64,000 nucleotides of DNA, taken from assembly GCF_000524195.1 (NCBI RefSeq), contig NW_020170504.1:24902-88901 (forward strand), in the 5' to 3' direction. Under the pieces are notes generated by a model that saw nothing but the letters and a program-made list of their open reading frames with translations, was not told where the DNA came from and searched no databases. The position numbers and the translations under genes were made by a program. The DNA is from Echinococcus granulosus. Taxonomy: Eukaryota; Platyhelminthes; Cestoda; Cyclophyllidea; Taeniidae. Below, piece after piece: positions 12,665-24,270 of the stretch. Positions within the stretch are counted from its first letter, which is position 1; each line of letters begins with the position of its first letter.

Positions 12665-13243
12665 GTATGACTTCATCATACAGGGTTAATTACTCAGGTG
12701 GATGGGGTGAGGACATCGAACGCAAGAAGAAGCGGCAAGCATAATGAATGAATGATGATGAATGTTTTTTCGGAGAGGCTTACATACTACTCAGGAGCGT
12801 ACTCATTGTAGGAGTATATAAACCAGGGAAAGTCGATGGCGTTTATCCCTTCTAGATTTAATCGCAGCCAGTCCTCTTCCACGTGGTTGTATCAAACAGA
12901 TGTAAAATAGCTATGCTCTGCACCACCTTCCATGCATCCAAGTTTGATGGAGAAAAAAGTGTGTATTCTACTTTAGTGAAAGTTTAATTTAATTCCGCTC
13001 TTTAGGCGTTCCATCACCGTAGCCGCCCACGGTCTTTACGTCATCGTTATGATTACAAGGTATCACAGCACATTTCGTTGTTCCATGTACGCACTAGACT
13101 TGTTGATTGTCGTCTGGATTAATGGTATCTGGACTAACCCATGCCACATGGGTCGCCTATTTGTGACTTGGCACATGTTCTGGTGTACTCAGTATGAGAG
13201 ACTTAGTTCTTTGTACATGTGCGATTAAAGGTGGCGGCTCAAC

Positions 13244-13374
13244 CTGAGCACGCTCCAGTATTAAGCAAAGTGAAGAAGGCTTAGAAGATTGGCTGGGTAT
13301 CAGCCTGTAAAGTAACTCATTTCGCGACAGATCTTGGCGACCCTGTCGATATTCAAGAAAACGGATCAACCTTC
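13244..13374 (-). CDS. Candidate exon, unrecognised
   Basis: Behind a reasonable acceptor (AGAATTTTTAG) a frame reads RLIRFLEYRQGRQDLSRNEL and stays open through a possible GTTGAG donor to 13157. The composition looks protein-like, but there is no known motif, no confirmed neighbour exon and only one splice signal of quality. It could be a chance frame. Confidence 0.25.
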
Positions 13375-14225
13375 CTAAAAATTCTGTTTGGGAAGTGATA
13401 ACTCTCCATATTGGGATCAGCGCAGTGTATTGGAATCTGTGAGTGAATATAAATGGAGGTGAGAGGGGAGAATTGGCCTAAGTTCGCTAGGTTGCACAAC
13501 CAATGAAGTGAGCGAATCGTTTGACGATTGTTTGCTTGCCACCACAGATTATAGGGTGGGTCCATCTGTCGATCGTTTAACTAGTCAGTCGGTTAAGGAA
13601 CCTTGTAAAAACGGAACGAGCACCAACGGAGGGTAGCACTTTAGCCTATAGGATAAGTGCACCGATCTTCAAGGGACTAGGGTGTTGCAACAGGGCAGAC
13701 ACACAATTTGAGTGTCCTTCAGTAGCCGCCTGATGGACTAACGTGTCTCCAAATGTATCAATTTTTTGAACATAGACTCCACATCCCGGTCAATGTTACT
13801 AGGAACAGTCCTAAACATGGCTGATGCAATGTCTTTGGGCAAAAAACAAAACACGGTATCATCCACGAGCCGTCCGCTAGTTTATAGAAGTACTTTTAAG
13901 GAACTACCTCTTTGTTGTAAACGCAGATTCTGCTTCTCTTCTAGCTGGGACACTTTCAACATACCAGGGATGACTTTGAGGAGGGAGAAGTGTTAAGGAA
14001 TCCCCCTGATTGATTTATCAGCAATCGAAAGTGCTTCCCATTTACCTACATACCGAGCTACGCGAAATGTGCTTTACAAAAATTAATTTTGTGTCATTTC
14101 GTCCACGCCCACGAAACCCTGAAACAGTGACGTAGCCCTACTCTGCTAGTAATTAATTCCATGAATGATAAGTTTGATCTGGAAGTGGTTGGCTGATTGA
14201 AGAATAAATTAGAAGTGTAAAAAGG

Positions 14226-14495
14226 ATGATGAATTGTGGCGAAAATTTGCGTCCATATAGTTTCGTTGCTTATTCACGGGATGGATACCCTCCTCCATAC
14301 ACGGTAATGATTAATTCGGTAAAGCCGGAGATGGTGGAGAGGGAAGTAACAGCGTTCGACGAGTGCAATCTACGAGTCGTCCCGGTGCATCAGATGGACA
14401 TGGTGACAGACTATCTGATGCAGGCGCAAGCCGCACACCACGCCGCCGAGGAGATCACTAACCACGCACTAGATCTTGCCCAGTCGGAGGTCTAG
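14226..14495 (+). CDS. Hypothetical 89-residue protein
   Basis: The frame opens with ATGATG and closes at a TAG. Its second half is GC-richer than its surroundings and rich in Ala, His, Gln and Glu (QAQAAHHAAEE), predicted helical. The N-terminal half has Pro and Tyr (YPPPYTV). It has no signal peptide or membrane segment. It may be a small intronless gene or the last exon of a gene starting further left. The region before the ATG lacks a pyrimidine tract, which favours a start codon over an acceptor. I know of no family. Confidence 0.4.
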   Translation: MMNCGENLRPYSFVAYSRDGYPPPYTVMINSVKPEMVEREVTAFDECNLRVVPVHQMDMVTDYLMQAQAAHHAAEEITNHALDLAQSEV

Positions 14496-15698
14496 CTGAT
14501 GCGCCTTAGCTTACCTACATTTCCTTGTGCCAGCAGAGTCGTTGACAGTGGTGGCTGCTGGCATTACACCATCGTTCTTCCTCACTACCCTTCTCTTCGT
14601 GCATTCATGGCTATCACCACTGTTTTGTCGCCTTCTTTACATGTCTGATTTACGTCTTTTACCCATCTACCATTCCGTGGTGCTTTGACTGAGCAGACAG
14701 ACCTTCTTTCATTGTGATCCACGGGTGGTACGTCCGAATGTGGTCTGTTCCACTGAAGTCCATGTGACGTGCAACTATTTCCCAAATATGCGATGAGTCC
14801 ATTGGCACATAAACACGTCCAACCACTAAAAGAAGTTATTTGAAGAATGGGAGCTTTCTACGCTTCGCCCGTTGGGTGCTTCTCGCAAGGCAATTCAAAG
14901 GTCCCAGTCTCAGCCCACACGAATAAAGGTGGCTTCCACTAATCAAATGCCGTTATTAACAAGCGAAAGAAAGTGGATGAAAGTATGCGGCGACCCAGTC
15001 CTCCTTTAAAGCCTGACTAAGCACGGCAGTGCCTTTGGCGTGAGGCCGCCACACTGCCGAGGCAATGCCAGAGGCATGGTTGACATAGTTGGTACGTCCG
15101 TTACCAGACATAAGGGAAAGTTGGTTGAAAAGTTATTTTGCAGATGCTTTGTCGCATCTTCTACACCAACACCTGCAAAGCCGGACTGACGCACTCAAAC
15201 GCTGATCAGCACCCTATCATGATCCATCTCACCTCAACTCATCTCCAACAAGAGGCATCCTCCATACTTCCTTACCCTGTACTCGCTGTGCAGTACGGTT
15301 TGGCCCCACCCTACACGTGTGTATCTGGGTTCAAGCCACCTATCATGCTGGTACCCGACGTTCAAAACAGAGGCTAACTATTGCTTTACCCACCTACAGA
15401 ATGGCAAAATCACTGTTGTGGAGGCACCCTGTCTTTCCTCCATCCGGCAATCTATGCCCTCACACGGAGGCTAATTGTTAAACAATACGTCAACAACAAT
15501 GCCCTCTCTCATACAGCAAAAAAACTCACAAATAACCACCAACACCTCTACGAGCACAATGTTACCAGCATGTTACACAGACAGCTTACAAGCCACATCC
15601 ACGAATGTCATCCTGCTCTTTCGCAAAGTCAATAAGCACACCATAAATATCTAAAACAGTGCATTAAAATGAACCTATAGTTACATATAAAAGACAAA

Positions 15699-17936
15699 TT
15701 AGCACAGCCCAAGGAAGACATAATAGAGGAAGGCGAATGCCCTAGTAGGCGAGACCTCAACTACGTCTTGCATAAAAACCACCAAGAAAAAGCGTTTGGG
15801 CTTCCGCACTCGAGCCGCACAATGAGATGAACAACAGTAGCAAATGAAGACAGGGAAGTTCTCCTTGATTTGCTGTATGGCATACATACGCTTAAAATGC
15901 CTCAACGTAAAACATCCCACGTACCGATCCTCCTCCACACCACAAAGGCGACAACATCCGTGGCAGCGACGCAGCACCTGCAGCCGTAGCTGAACATCTC
16001 GGGGCAGCTGCGACTCCAAATCCGATAGTCTGAAAAATAGTTAAAATTTCACAAAGCAACAGTCTTAGGACCACACCGACTGACCACTTAACTTTCGGGC
16101 AATCAAGTTATCGCACAGTAATAATTTCTCCTCGCTCTAGTTCTTAAATTCCATAACCCCATTCACATGCTACCACCGAAGCAACTGTGCTGTTATGGTG
16201 CCTTATTTCTCCTCGCAGACAGAATCAGGCAGCCAACTTCTCCACGACACACCTCTTACACCAACTCAACACCACATAGGGTGCAATCTCCCACTTTTCT
16301 TCCTCAATTAACGACCCCACCAAGCACCATCACTGTCTCTTACGAGGCCGAAACGTAGGGCCACGCTGTCTACTATCGCTAATCCATAAATACACGTGAA
16401 TTGACATCAGTAGCGTTCCACATCGTGACGATTTGAAGGCCATTTTATCTGTAAACCACTACTGCATTAGTCGGTAACATGCTACTTCAAGGTCATTATC
16501 CTTCCAAAAGCTATTTAGCAAACCACCGTGGATCAACTGTGCAAGCAACCAACCGTACTCAAAATCCCACTTCAAATTAAAACTACTCCAGTCCCACCCA
16601 CCATACTATCTCGTGGCGCCAAGCCACCTTACCTCTGAAGTCGAGCAAGGCGTCTTTCATATCATTCACCTGAACACATCCTAAATCACATGTTGGTCGC
16701 AAAGTGACGTAATCGCATCATGTCCACAATAACATCAAAACAACTATTCATTTTATAGCCACTTACATATGTTCATAATCTCGCAGAAATGATGCAGATG
16801 CAAAGTGGAAAAGACTCTTAGGACCCTTGCCACACTTCTTCGGGAAAAATGGAGCCATCCACCGGTTTCCGGTAAGACTCATTTTTCCTACCTCCAAGAA
16901 TTGGGAGGCAGCATAGGGTAGGCAGCGCAGTCTATTATTTCTTAGTTCAATATTCTTAAGCTTCGTCACCCTGTGCAAGTTGGCCGCTGGTAATGCACCT
17001 AGGCGATTGTCTGAAAGTAGCAAAGAGAGAGGCCGATTACACATGCAATATCACCAACAGTCATCCATCTATGGACATTGGTAAGTATTGTATTACTCCG
17101 ATTACCCGTTATAAGCAGGCTCTGCAGCTTCCCCAGATTCCAAAAGTCCTCCGGGAGCCAAGCGATTCTGTTCTCCGACAAGTCCAAGCAACGCAAACTG
17201 CCGGCCAGAGCAGAGTCTCTCGAAACACTCGGCCAAGCCACCAGTCGATTTGACTTCAGGGAGAGGTGAGTTAGGCGCAAACACTCCAGAGCTTTGGGGA
17301 CTGATGGAATCCAGTTATTCCCCACGTTCAACACGGATAAATCTGCCAGCTGTAATATACGATTATCAAATGACCGAAGGCCCATATTTCTTGTGTGCAG
17401 ACTCTCAAGATGAGGTGGAAACGGCTCCTTTTGGGGATAATCTCGCCGGCTTGCAATCACAAGTGTGCCGTCATCAGACGTCTACAAACTGTATGATAAC
17501 ATGGTGACATAGCCTGGAGGATCCACCACTCGAACATATCAGGGCTCTTACGTCAGCCTTTTCTCGATTCTGCATAGCACGAAGAAAGTGACACAGTTGA
17601 CGAGCCAAATTCGGATTAACCTAAGACGCAGTGACACGAAAGTGCCAGTGCTCTACCTTGGGAAAAGCGACGTCCCACGCTAGTTCAGTCAGACTGATGG
17701 CAAATTTACCATCGCGCACACGCCTGTCATCAACAGCCGTAATGTTCCCATTAAGCTGAATTCATTAACAATGGAAACTCGATTACCTTAAAACTTAACG
17801 TCCATTTACTCCACACACATGACAGAGCCATGTAGGGAGGGGAACCGTAAATCCCAACATCAGTTACTCTGAATCGCCTACCCCTTACAACCAACGAGCT
17901 TGATGGGGAACACAAGGTCTCGCAACAAAAGATCAT
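15699..17936 (-). CDS. LRR1: LRR1, leucine-rich repeat adaptor of CUL2 ubiquitin ligase
   Basis: Six exons splice in phase: 17936-17787, 17755-17657, 17620-17552, 17481-17106, 17010-16767 and 16029-15699, giving 422 residues against 414 in human LRR1. Introns are 31, 36, 70, 95 and 737 nt, all GT-AG. The N-terminal 105 residues are the divergent head. From about 107, VIASRRDYP leads into leucine-rich repeats (LDLSENRIAWLP, LRNNRLRCLP). A helical PKSLFHFASASFL segment, where the cullin/elongin box lies in human, is followed by the Cys-rich C-terminus (CCRLCG, then CYCCSSHC). Known role of the family: CUL2-LRR1 ubiquitinates CMG helicase at replication termination. Start is the only in-frame ATG after an upstream stop. 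The exact C-terminal end is the least certain part. Confidence 0.9.
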
Positions 17937-17939
17937 AAT

Positions 17940-18830
17940 GGGCTTGAGAAAACCCCCGCATGCCGCGCCTGATCAGAACCTAATTACACAGTGCATTCTA
18001 ACAAAGCTCAAGCGTTCTCACAATAAATAAAATTCCTAGCAGCAAAAATGAAAATTAAAAGTGAATTACCTCAATAATATTTTTAAAGAGGTAATCCTAA
18101 ATGTTGTAGTGGAAAGCACACTCACTATAATATGGATATTTGCTTAGGTAGCAGTCAATGCTACCAATCGGTTTCCTCTCTTTTGCCCATCAGTCTAATA
18201 ACCAGTTTTCGTGACGTTGCATCTTATGAGTAAGCACTTTAACTGCTTGTTTAGCTCTCAATCTTGTCAACGGGCCGGTCAGGGCTTCGCTTTTATGCCT
18301 CCAGTTCATGGAAGTGAGCACCAAGCCCTACTTTTCGTCAGCAACAAATATTCTGCCCCAGCATTATGTCTTTTTGAATGGCTTAAGGAAGTTGTTAAGA
18401 GCTAAATATACGCTTAACAAGTCTTCACATCCATGCATAAACGATTTGTCGTAAATATCCCCCGTAATTAAATCCCTTACAGACTTTACATTAGAGCAGA
18501 AGCTACCTGATAAATACATGACACTGAGGTAGGAAATAACGAAAAGGAAAACTTTTGCAGTGCTTCGGCTTCTGTTTAACATTATGGTTATCTATGCAGG
18601 CCGTTTCCTCCCCCCTCTGGAGGTCTTTTCGTTCTGCAGGACGGCTCTCGGCCCATGTTGGTGGCCGTCTGGTTACTCTGTGGCCTAGCAATGTACTATT
18701 TACACGGCACTTTGATCCATCACGATTCATGCAAAGACAGGGGTGTTTGATTTTTAGCCTCCGATAAGGCGAATTCTACCCGGTATACAGAAAATTAGTA
18801 ACGCAATGCCAAAATTGGAAAACGTTGAAG
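17940..18830. promoter_or_regulatory. Upstream region of LRR1, otherwise empty
   Basis: This AT-rich stretch lies directly 5' of the LRR1 start codon and presumably contains its promoter. I see no TATA box or other motif that I would defend, and no gene. Confidence 0.3.
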
Positions 18831-18839
18831 AATTTAAGC

Positions 18840-19575
18840 TTGTTTTGTAAGGTTAGATTAAGTTGAAGTTAAAATTGAAAGAAAATATTTGCGGCGTGCT
18901 TCAAAATTAAGCAGCAGTGGAATGAGAGAAAGATTTTGCCATGTGCACCACCGAAGGCGTCATCAGTGCAGTTAAAGAAAAAACACTGAAATACAGCTCT
19001 ATGCTGCATTAACTTGTAGCGCATAAGGAATAAATGAGAGTGACAATCAAGTGAACGCGATGAAATTAAAGAAAAGAAAAGACAGCGGGGAGGGTTGTAA
19101 TAGTAAACTAAATAAGCGCATAAATTTATGCTAGGTTACGGCAGTCGAGATCATTGTCAACACCAAAACCATCGAAAGTACGCTCAACTCATTGAACGGG
19201 AAATACATTGCCAAGAATAGCAAAGTGACTACAAACTGTGACTCTGTAAACAACTGCTGGCATTTCTTGACAGGACAAGCATGGAAACAAATGGAAAGGT
19301 AAAGAGCTGGTGTACCTTGCCACGACGCACAAGTTTTCACTTGAATAAAACTGCGACTAGGTTTATGTCTCGTTCCGGTTGAGGGAAGAATGGACCAATT
19401 TAAGAGGAATTAGGAAAAGTGGTGCCACATACCAAAAAAGTCATCGAGATATCCAGCATGAGGCATGTTACGAAAACTTCGTTTCTTGTTGATAACGAAG
19501 GAGGGGGGAAAGACTAATCTAGCTGGATAGAACGAATTGTGTTCCATCTAAAATACTGGCTTCTTTATCATTCTG
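18840..19575 (+). repeat. Dispersed module B, copy 3
   Basis: It aligns with 4021-4795 in the same orientation across nearly its whole length, for example GGAATAAATGAGAGTGAC, then GGTTACGGCAGTCGAGAT and GTGGTGCCACATACCA. It lacks the neighbouring E, G and F modules, so it is an isolated partial copy. Confidence 0.7.
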
Positions 19576-20099
19576 TGGTTTTGGCGATTACTTCTTTTAG
19601 ATTACCTATGCTGATATCTTTTGAACTAAAAACATGGGGTGTGAGGCGAAGTGTTAACTGATTTAATTCACCCCACCCAATCACTGCCATAGCGGACCTA
19701 GCTGAAATGGTATTTTGGAGGTATCGCGGCTCCACCGTCAAATGCGTACCCTTGCATTGAAAAACGACCGTCTTAGGCTTGATGCTAACAGTGCTTATTT
19801 CATCGTGTTGTAGATGTTTCGCCTGCTCCACACACAGTTACCATGGAAAAAAGGTTTAGGTAGCCATTTGCCGAAGCAGGAAATGAAGGTAGCAATGCAA
19901 TGGGGTCTGCACAATGACGAGTGTGTAAACTCGGGGAAAATATTTCACTGACTTACTTTCGAGCGTATGCTTAGCCAGATTAGACCTAAATTACTTGCTT
20001 GCTTACAAATTTCCTGATTGATTTTAAGCCGTGAACTATCCATCTGTCAAAATTAGTGGCTTTTGCTTATCATCTTACCATTTAGTCCAAAATATGGAC

Positions 20100-20870
20100 A
20101 TTTAACTTCCGCACACCAAATATCATTTAATCTCTAAATTGTCAGCTTCCAATGAGTGAAACTTCGGGAACTCTAGGGCGTTGACAAGGAGGATAGACGC
20201 TTTAAACGTTAGGCCCCAGAACTTTTGACTGTGGTAACTTCTTGTATAATATGTATGGCTTTTAAATCCTCCTCCAGACGGAGATGATCCAACAATCCGC
20301 GGGCACTTAAGTAAGCTATGAAGGAAGGAACTCAACGCTATGACCGTAAAAGCTCCATGCAGGAAAAACAGGTACTTTGGAAATCTGCCTGAGTTTATCT
20401 ATAAGCCACTGGTTTCATTAAAAAGCCCACAAATAATGGTAATAATTTAGTCAAGCATGCAATTGTAGAAGGGAGAGGCTGTGTTTGTCGATAGGTTCAT
20501 CCATAGATGACATCGAAACGGGCGAATTCCATTAACTCCATCACATTGAGGTGCCTATCACAAACTAGTCGCCAATCCACTTGTGTCTTAGCCAGTACGG
20601 AATTCTCAAAGCTATCAAAACTTTTAATAAAAATTTGGACAAAAGTATATACCGTTTGCTGTGCCACTTAAATTATCTGGCAAGACTGCTTTAATTAATA
20701 TCTGATGAGGTGCGATAACGTCTGCGAGGCCAATCTGGTCATTCCTGAAAGAAAGTGCAGAATCCATCGAGTTTATAAAACGGTCATAATGGCAGATGTT
20801 GCCATCAAGTTTGCGTGTACGATTCCTGTTGTATTCTACAGCGGCATCTACCTCAGTAGCTCAATTAGTG
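20100..20870 (+). repeat. Dispersed module C, 3' part, copy 3
   Basis: The stretch aligns with 23640-24270 in the same orientation. Shared phrases include GTAAGCTAT, TCCATGCAG, CTCCATCACATTGAGG, GTCGCCAATCCA and CAAAACTT. The frame that ends at GTAAGC in the 23.7-kb copy is destroyed by stops here. No ORF of interest. Confidence 0.7.
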
Positions 20871-22189
20871 CAGTCAGCAAACCACCCTACACCCACGTAA
20901 AAGAACAGTAAATTCACGGCTAGCCAATCCTACTGACTGAATCTGCTATTCCATGACATTTAGGCGTCAGCCATGTATTCGACCTACACCACGATCTTTT
21001 CCAATGTTGATGTAGGGGTGAACCAACTATTACACCATCATTCATGTTGGACATCGCTGTTGGTTGCAATAACCAAACGAAGCATATAATACTTTGTTAA
21101 TCAAAAAGACTCTTCCTAAATGTGGTGCGCCTAGAGAGACTCAACACCACCACAAAGTGTTTAAACCAGACTATCATAAGCCATGCATTTTGCTATTCCC
21201 TACAACACTTTTTTCCAATTTCAATTGTGTATTTGAGAGCCGAGTGGGCTCGGGAGGTGGTGGAACCTGGAGCACAAGTGATTTTCGCAGCCCACCGAGG
21301 GCTTTCAAGAGGAAAGGGGGGAAATTTCAAGACTCCTAATATGTCCCAAACGCAAGTCTTCTCCTTCCTATTGCACACGTTAATGCAATTGCACTCGACC
21401 TTTTAGGCCGACAGGTGGTCATTTAAATTTAACCCTAATATTTGCTTTATTCTCATCTTTTTTCCTATTTGTAAAAAGACGTTGAAAATTCCTGCCAGTC
21501 AGCTATTACTTGGTGTAGCTTCAAATTTCCTTTTGCTAATATTATGCGTTCCAGAATCCGGAGAGATACCTGAAATGTCACCCCATGCACAAACCCTCCT
21601 TTTACAAAGGTGATCCTTATTTGCTAAGATATCAGAATATTGGAATTGATGTCTGAATATCGAATAGATGACATTATAGTCTACATCGAGCTCGTGTTCG
21701 GAGCATTTAATCGGGCAACCTGGTGAAATTCCTTACAGCCTAACTGACTGGATTTTCCGCTATTTGACTGAATACTTTTTGAGTGCCAATGGCTTTGATC
21801 TTAAGTCGCGGTTACAATATTCTTTGTGCTGCTAGAAATTGCCGAATACAGTTTTGCACAAATGCAAGCTATTCTTCGTCGTTGTCAAATGTTATTAACC
21901 GGTTTGAGTTGTTAAAGTCTGACAATATCTGGTGTTACCAAATCGCAGGGCGCCCAAAAATGCACTAGACGACCGAAAGTGCTTGTGTTGTTTTTGGTGA
22001 AACTCGTTGCAGCCACACGTGGGGGTTTGTAAGACACAAGCGTCAGTATCAATGCGGTACTCTTCACATTTCTTTGCGTTTTGAAACCTCATGCTCATTG
22101 TTTAAAACTAAACATTGGTATAGCTAGGTACTAAGGCTAAAGTGGAAGCCGGGTTTATATCATCCAATCCTCTTGTGTGTAATTCATTA

Positions 22190-22760
22190 AACAGTTTGCA
22201 TTGTCGAACCCGTGGCAAGTAGTCTAAATGAGCATTGAATCGTGGAAATGCAAGTGCAAGAAACAAAGACTATCCACTGATGGGATGGTTCATGGAAATA
22301 GGTACGTAAAAATAAACAAACGAGAACAAAACAAATGACTATACAAGAGGAGAGTGAGAGACTTAAGAGACTAAGTAGGTGACTTGACAAGCAAAAGCGT
22401 CCTCTATTTGGAAGTACCATTTGTTGATGATGGTAGCGATTTCAAAGGAAGGTGGTACGGGGAAGGCCTCCTCCTAGGTAAGGCTCAGGATCGCTGATGT
22501 GACCGAATAGGCGCTTTCATGAACAAGCGCACCAGAATCTCCCACCCTGACTTGCTCATCTACGATTCCAAGAGAAACAAGAAAGGAAAAATAAAATTGG
22601 CTGTATCATAGAAATAATAATTGAAGGCCGAGGCCTACCTTGGACACATGATCAAGAATAAAGTGTAAAATGTAAGCATAACTTCAATGGATATGCTAAA
22701 TGTGCATTTACGCATATAAACAACCCTTTTAGCAATAGGACCATAACGAATGCTTTTCTA
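22190..22760 (+). repeat. Module D/G, copy 3
   Basis: It is homologous to 26930-27430 (same strand) and to the reverse complement of 6375-6770. On the minus strand the candidate exon G reads GWEILVRLFMKA, then EEA and IATIIN, in register with the other copies, but with stops and indels. It is an inactive fragment. Confidence 0.65.
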
Positions 22761-23044
22761 TTCCAAAACTGCTCAGAAATCAATGGAAAGCTTGGAAACA
22801 GAGCAGGATGTGGACCGGACCAAAGGAAGATCATGTAAATATAAGATTAAACTACCCACTAGAATAGAATAAAACCATGCGGTAAGGTATGCGACTGTAG
22901 TGTTCAGGTCTACATTTGACAACGCTTTTATATTAATGCCTCAAGCAGGACTGGTTTCTGCTTGAGTGTTCCGAGTTCGAAGTGTTAGCATTCCACAAGG
23001 CGATTCTCCAGTGCCATGTATCAGTATATCAAGTAATGTACCTG

Positions 23045-24270
23045 GCTGGTTAGGCAACTATGCCAGCTACTCTTTCCACAACCTTTACCAACTTTCCTTT
23101 AAATACTTTTAAATCTGATACAAGTATGATGAAACAAACTAGCTCTTATCAAGTCACAGAACCACTCTTTTGCCTTTTGCCATACTATACTATAATACGA
23201 TGTCGTATTTTGAGTATACACTACAGATGGGATCACCGCACTTTGAAAGTATCAAGTACATTGCAACGAACAAGTATACAAGGAGCAGGCGTTTTGCTAG
23301 GACAAGTAATTTCATACTTACTGGCCATTCCAATGAAGGTGGTTTGGCCTGCGATATCAAAAGGATCATATTTACAGGAGCAGGAGATAAAATTGAGTGG
23401 TATGACTGCGCAATTAGCTTTGTGCAGCCTTTGCGACTCCTCGAGGTTAATGTTCACAAGGATCGAGAGTTGGGTAAAGGCGACTCCGATTAAGCCAAGA
23501 GACTGCCTATGCTTAATCACACCGACTCCGCCGTCACTAGCCACATATTCTATTTGCCTTTTAAGCCCCCTACCTCACCGCAGAGCCTACACTGTCAAGC
23601 CGCTAGGACTCCTCCATCAAAAATTGACAGCTTCCGGCACAATGAGCATGGCTTTGCAAATCCTCCCTCTGACGAAGAAGAAGCAGCAGCCCGTAAACGT
23701 CTGGGTAAGCTATAAAGGAAATTCACCCAACATGATAGGTGTGAAAAGTCCATGCAGTAAAAAAGTACACTTTGAAAATCCCCTCAAGTTATTTTAAAAG
23801 TCACTGGATTCATTGATAAACAAAAAGTTGATCAGTTATATTGCCAAAAATCCAGATCAGATCATACTTGGTTGAAGTGCCTTCATCATTGCGGCCACTG
23901 CCAATGCAAGAGCATTGGCAGTGGCCTCAAGTCGTAACTGACAAATTCCAAAAACTCCATCACATTGAGGTAGTTGGGTTCAAGACGCTTGGCACTGCAG
24001 TCGCCAATCCATTGATGTGGTAGCCAGTGGCGACTTCTCAAAGTTGTCAAAACTTCTAATAAATTTGGGAAGAACTGGTATACCATCCGCTGTCACTCGA
24101 ACCATCAGGCAGGACTGCCATAAGTAGGATATGATGGTGTGCAATGACGTCTAGGTGACCAATTAGGTCATTCTTGAAATAAAACATGGGATCCCATCAA
24201 ACATATGTAACAGTCGAAGTGTCAGGCGCTGCCTTCAAATTTATGTGTTCGAAAACTGTGGTAATCCATT
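23045..24270 (+). repeat. Module C, copy 2, with broken ORF
   Basis: The first 500 bp match the reverse complement of the 142-codon ORF region at 11.3-11.9 kb. Its frame (23170-23493) is open for 107 codons but out of phase with the upstream part, so it is a pseudogene if it ever coded on this strand. A second open piece ends with NPPSDEEEAAARKRLG at a GTAAGC resembling a donor. The rest (23700-24270) matches 20310-20870. A longer 245-codon frame over the same bases is a shifted shadow. Confidence 0.65.
23893..23926. repeat. Perfect 15-bp hairpin
   Basis: GGCCACTGCCAATGC at 23893-23907 and its exact reverse complement at 23912-23926 are separated by the four bases AAGA. The paired copy of this repeat at about 20.5 kb does not contain it, so it arose or was inserted after duplication. 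The stem is too short for a typical microRNA precursor. Confidence 0.9.

Noticed and set aside
16993..17507. Overlapping plus-strand frames of 60-86 codons.
   Set aside because: They are antisense shadows of LRR1 exons 4 and 5, whose minus-strand repeats are unambiguous.
23060..23797. Longest open frame of the window (245 codons, plus strand).
   Set aside because: It is a shifted frame over module C; the frame shared with the 11.3-kb copy is a different one, and this frame has no counterpart there.
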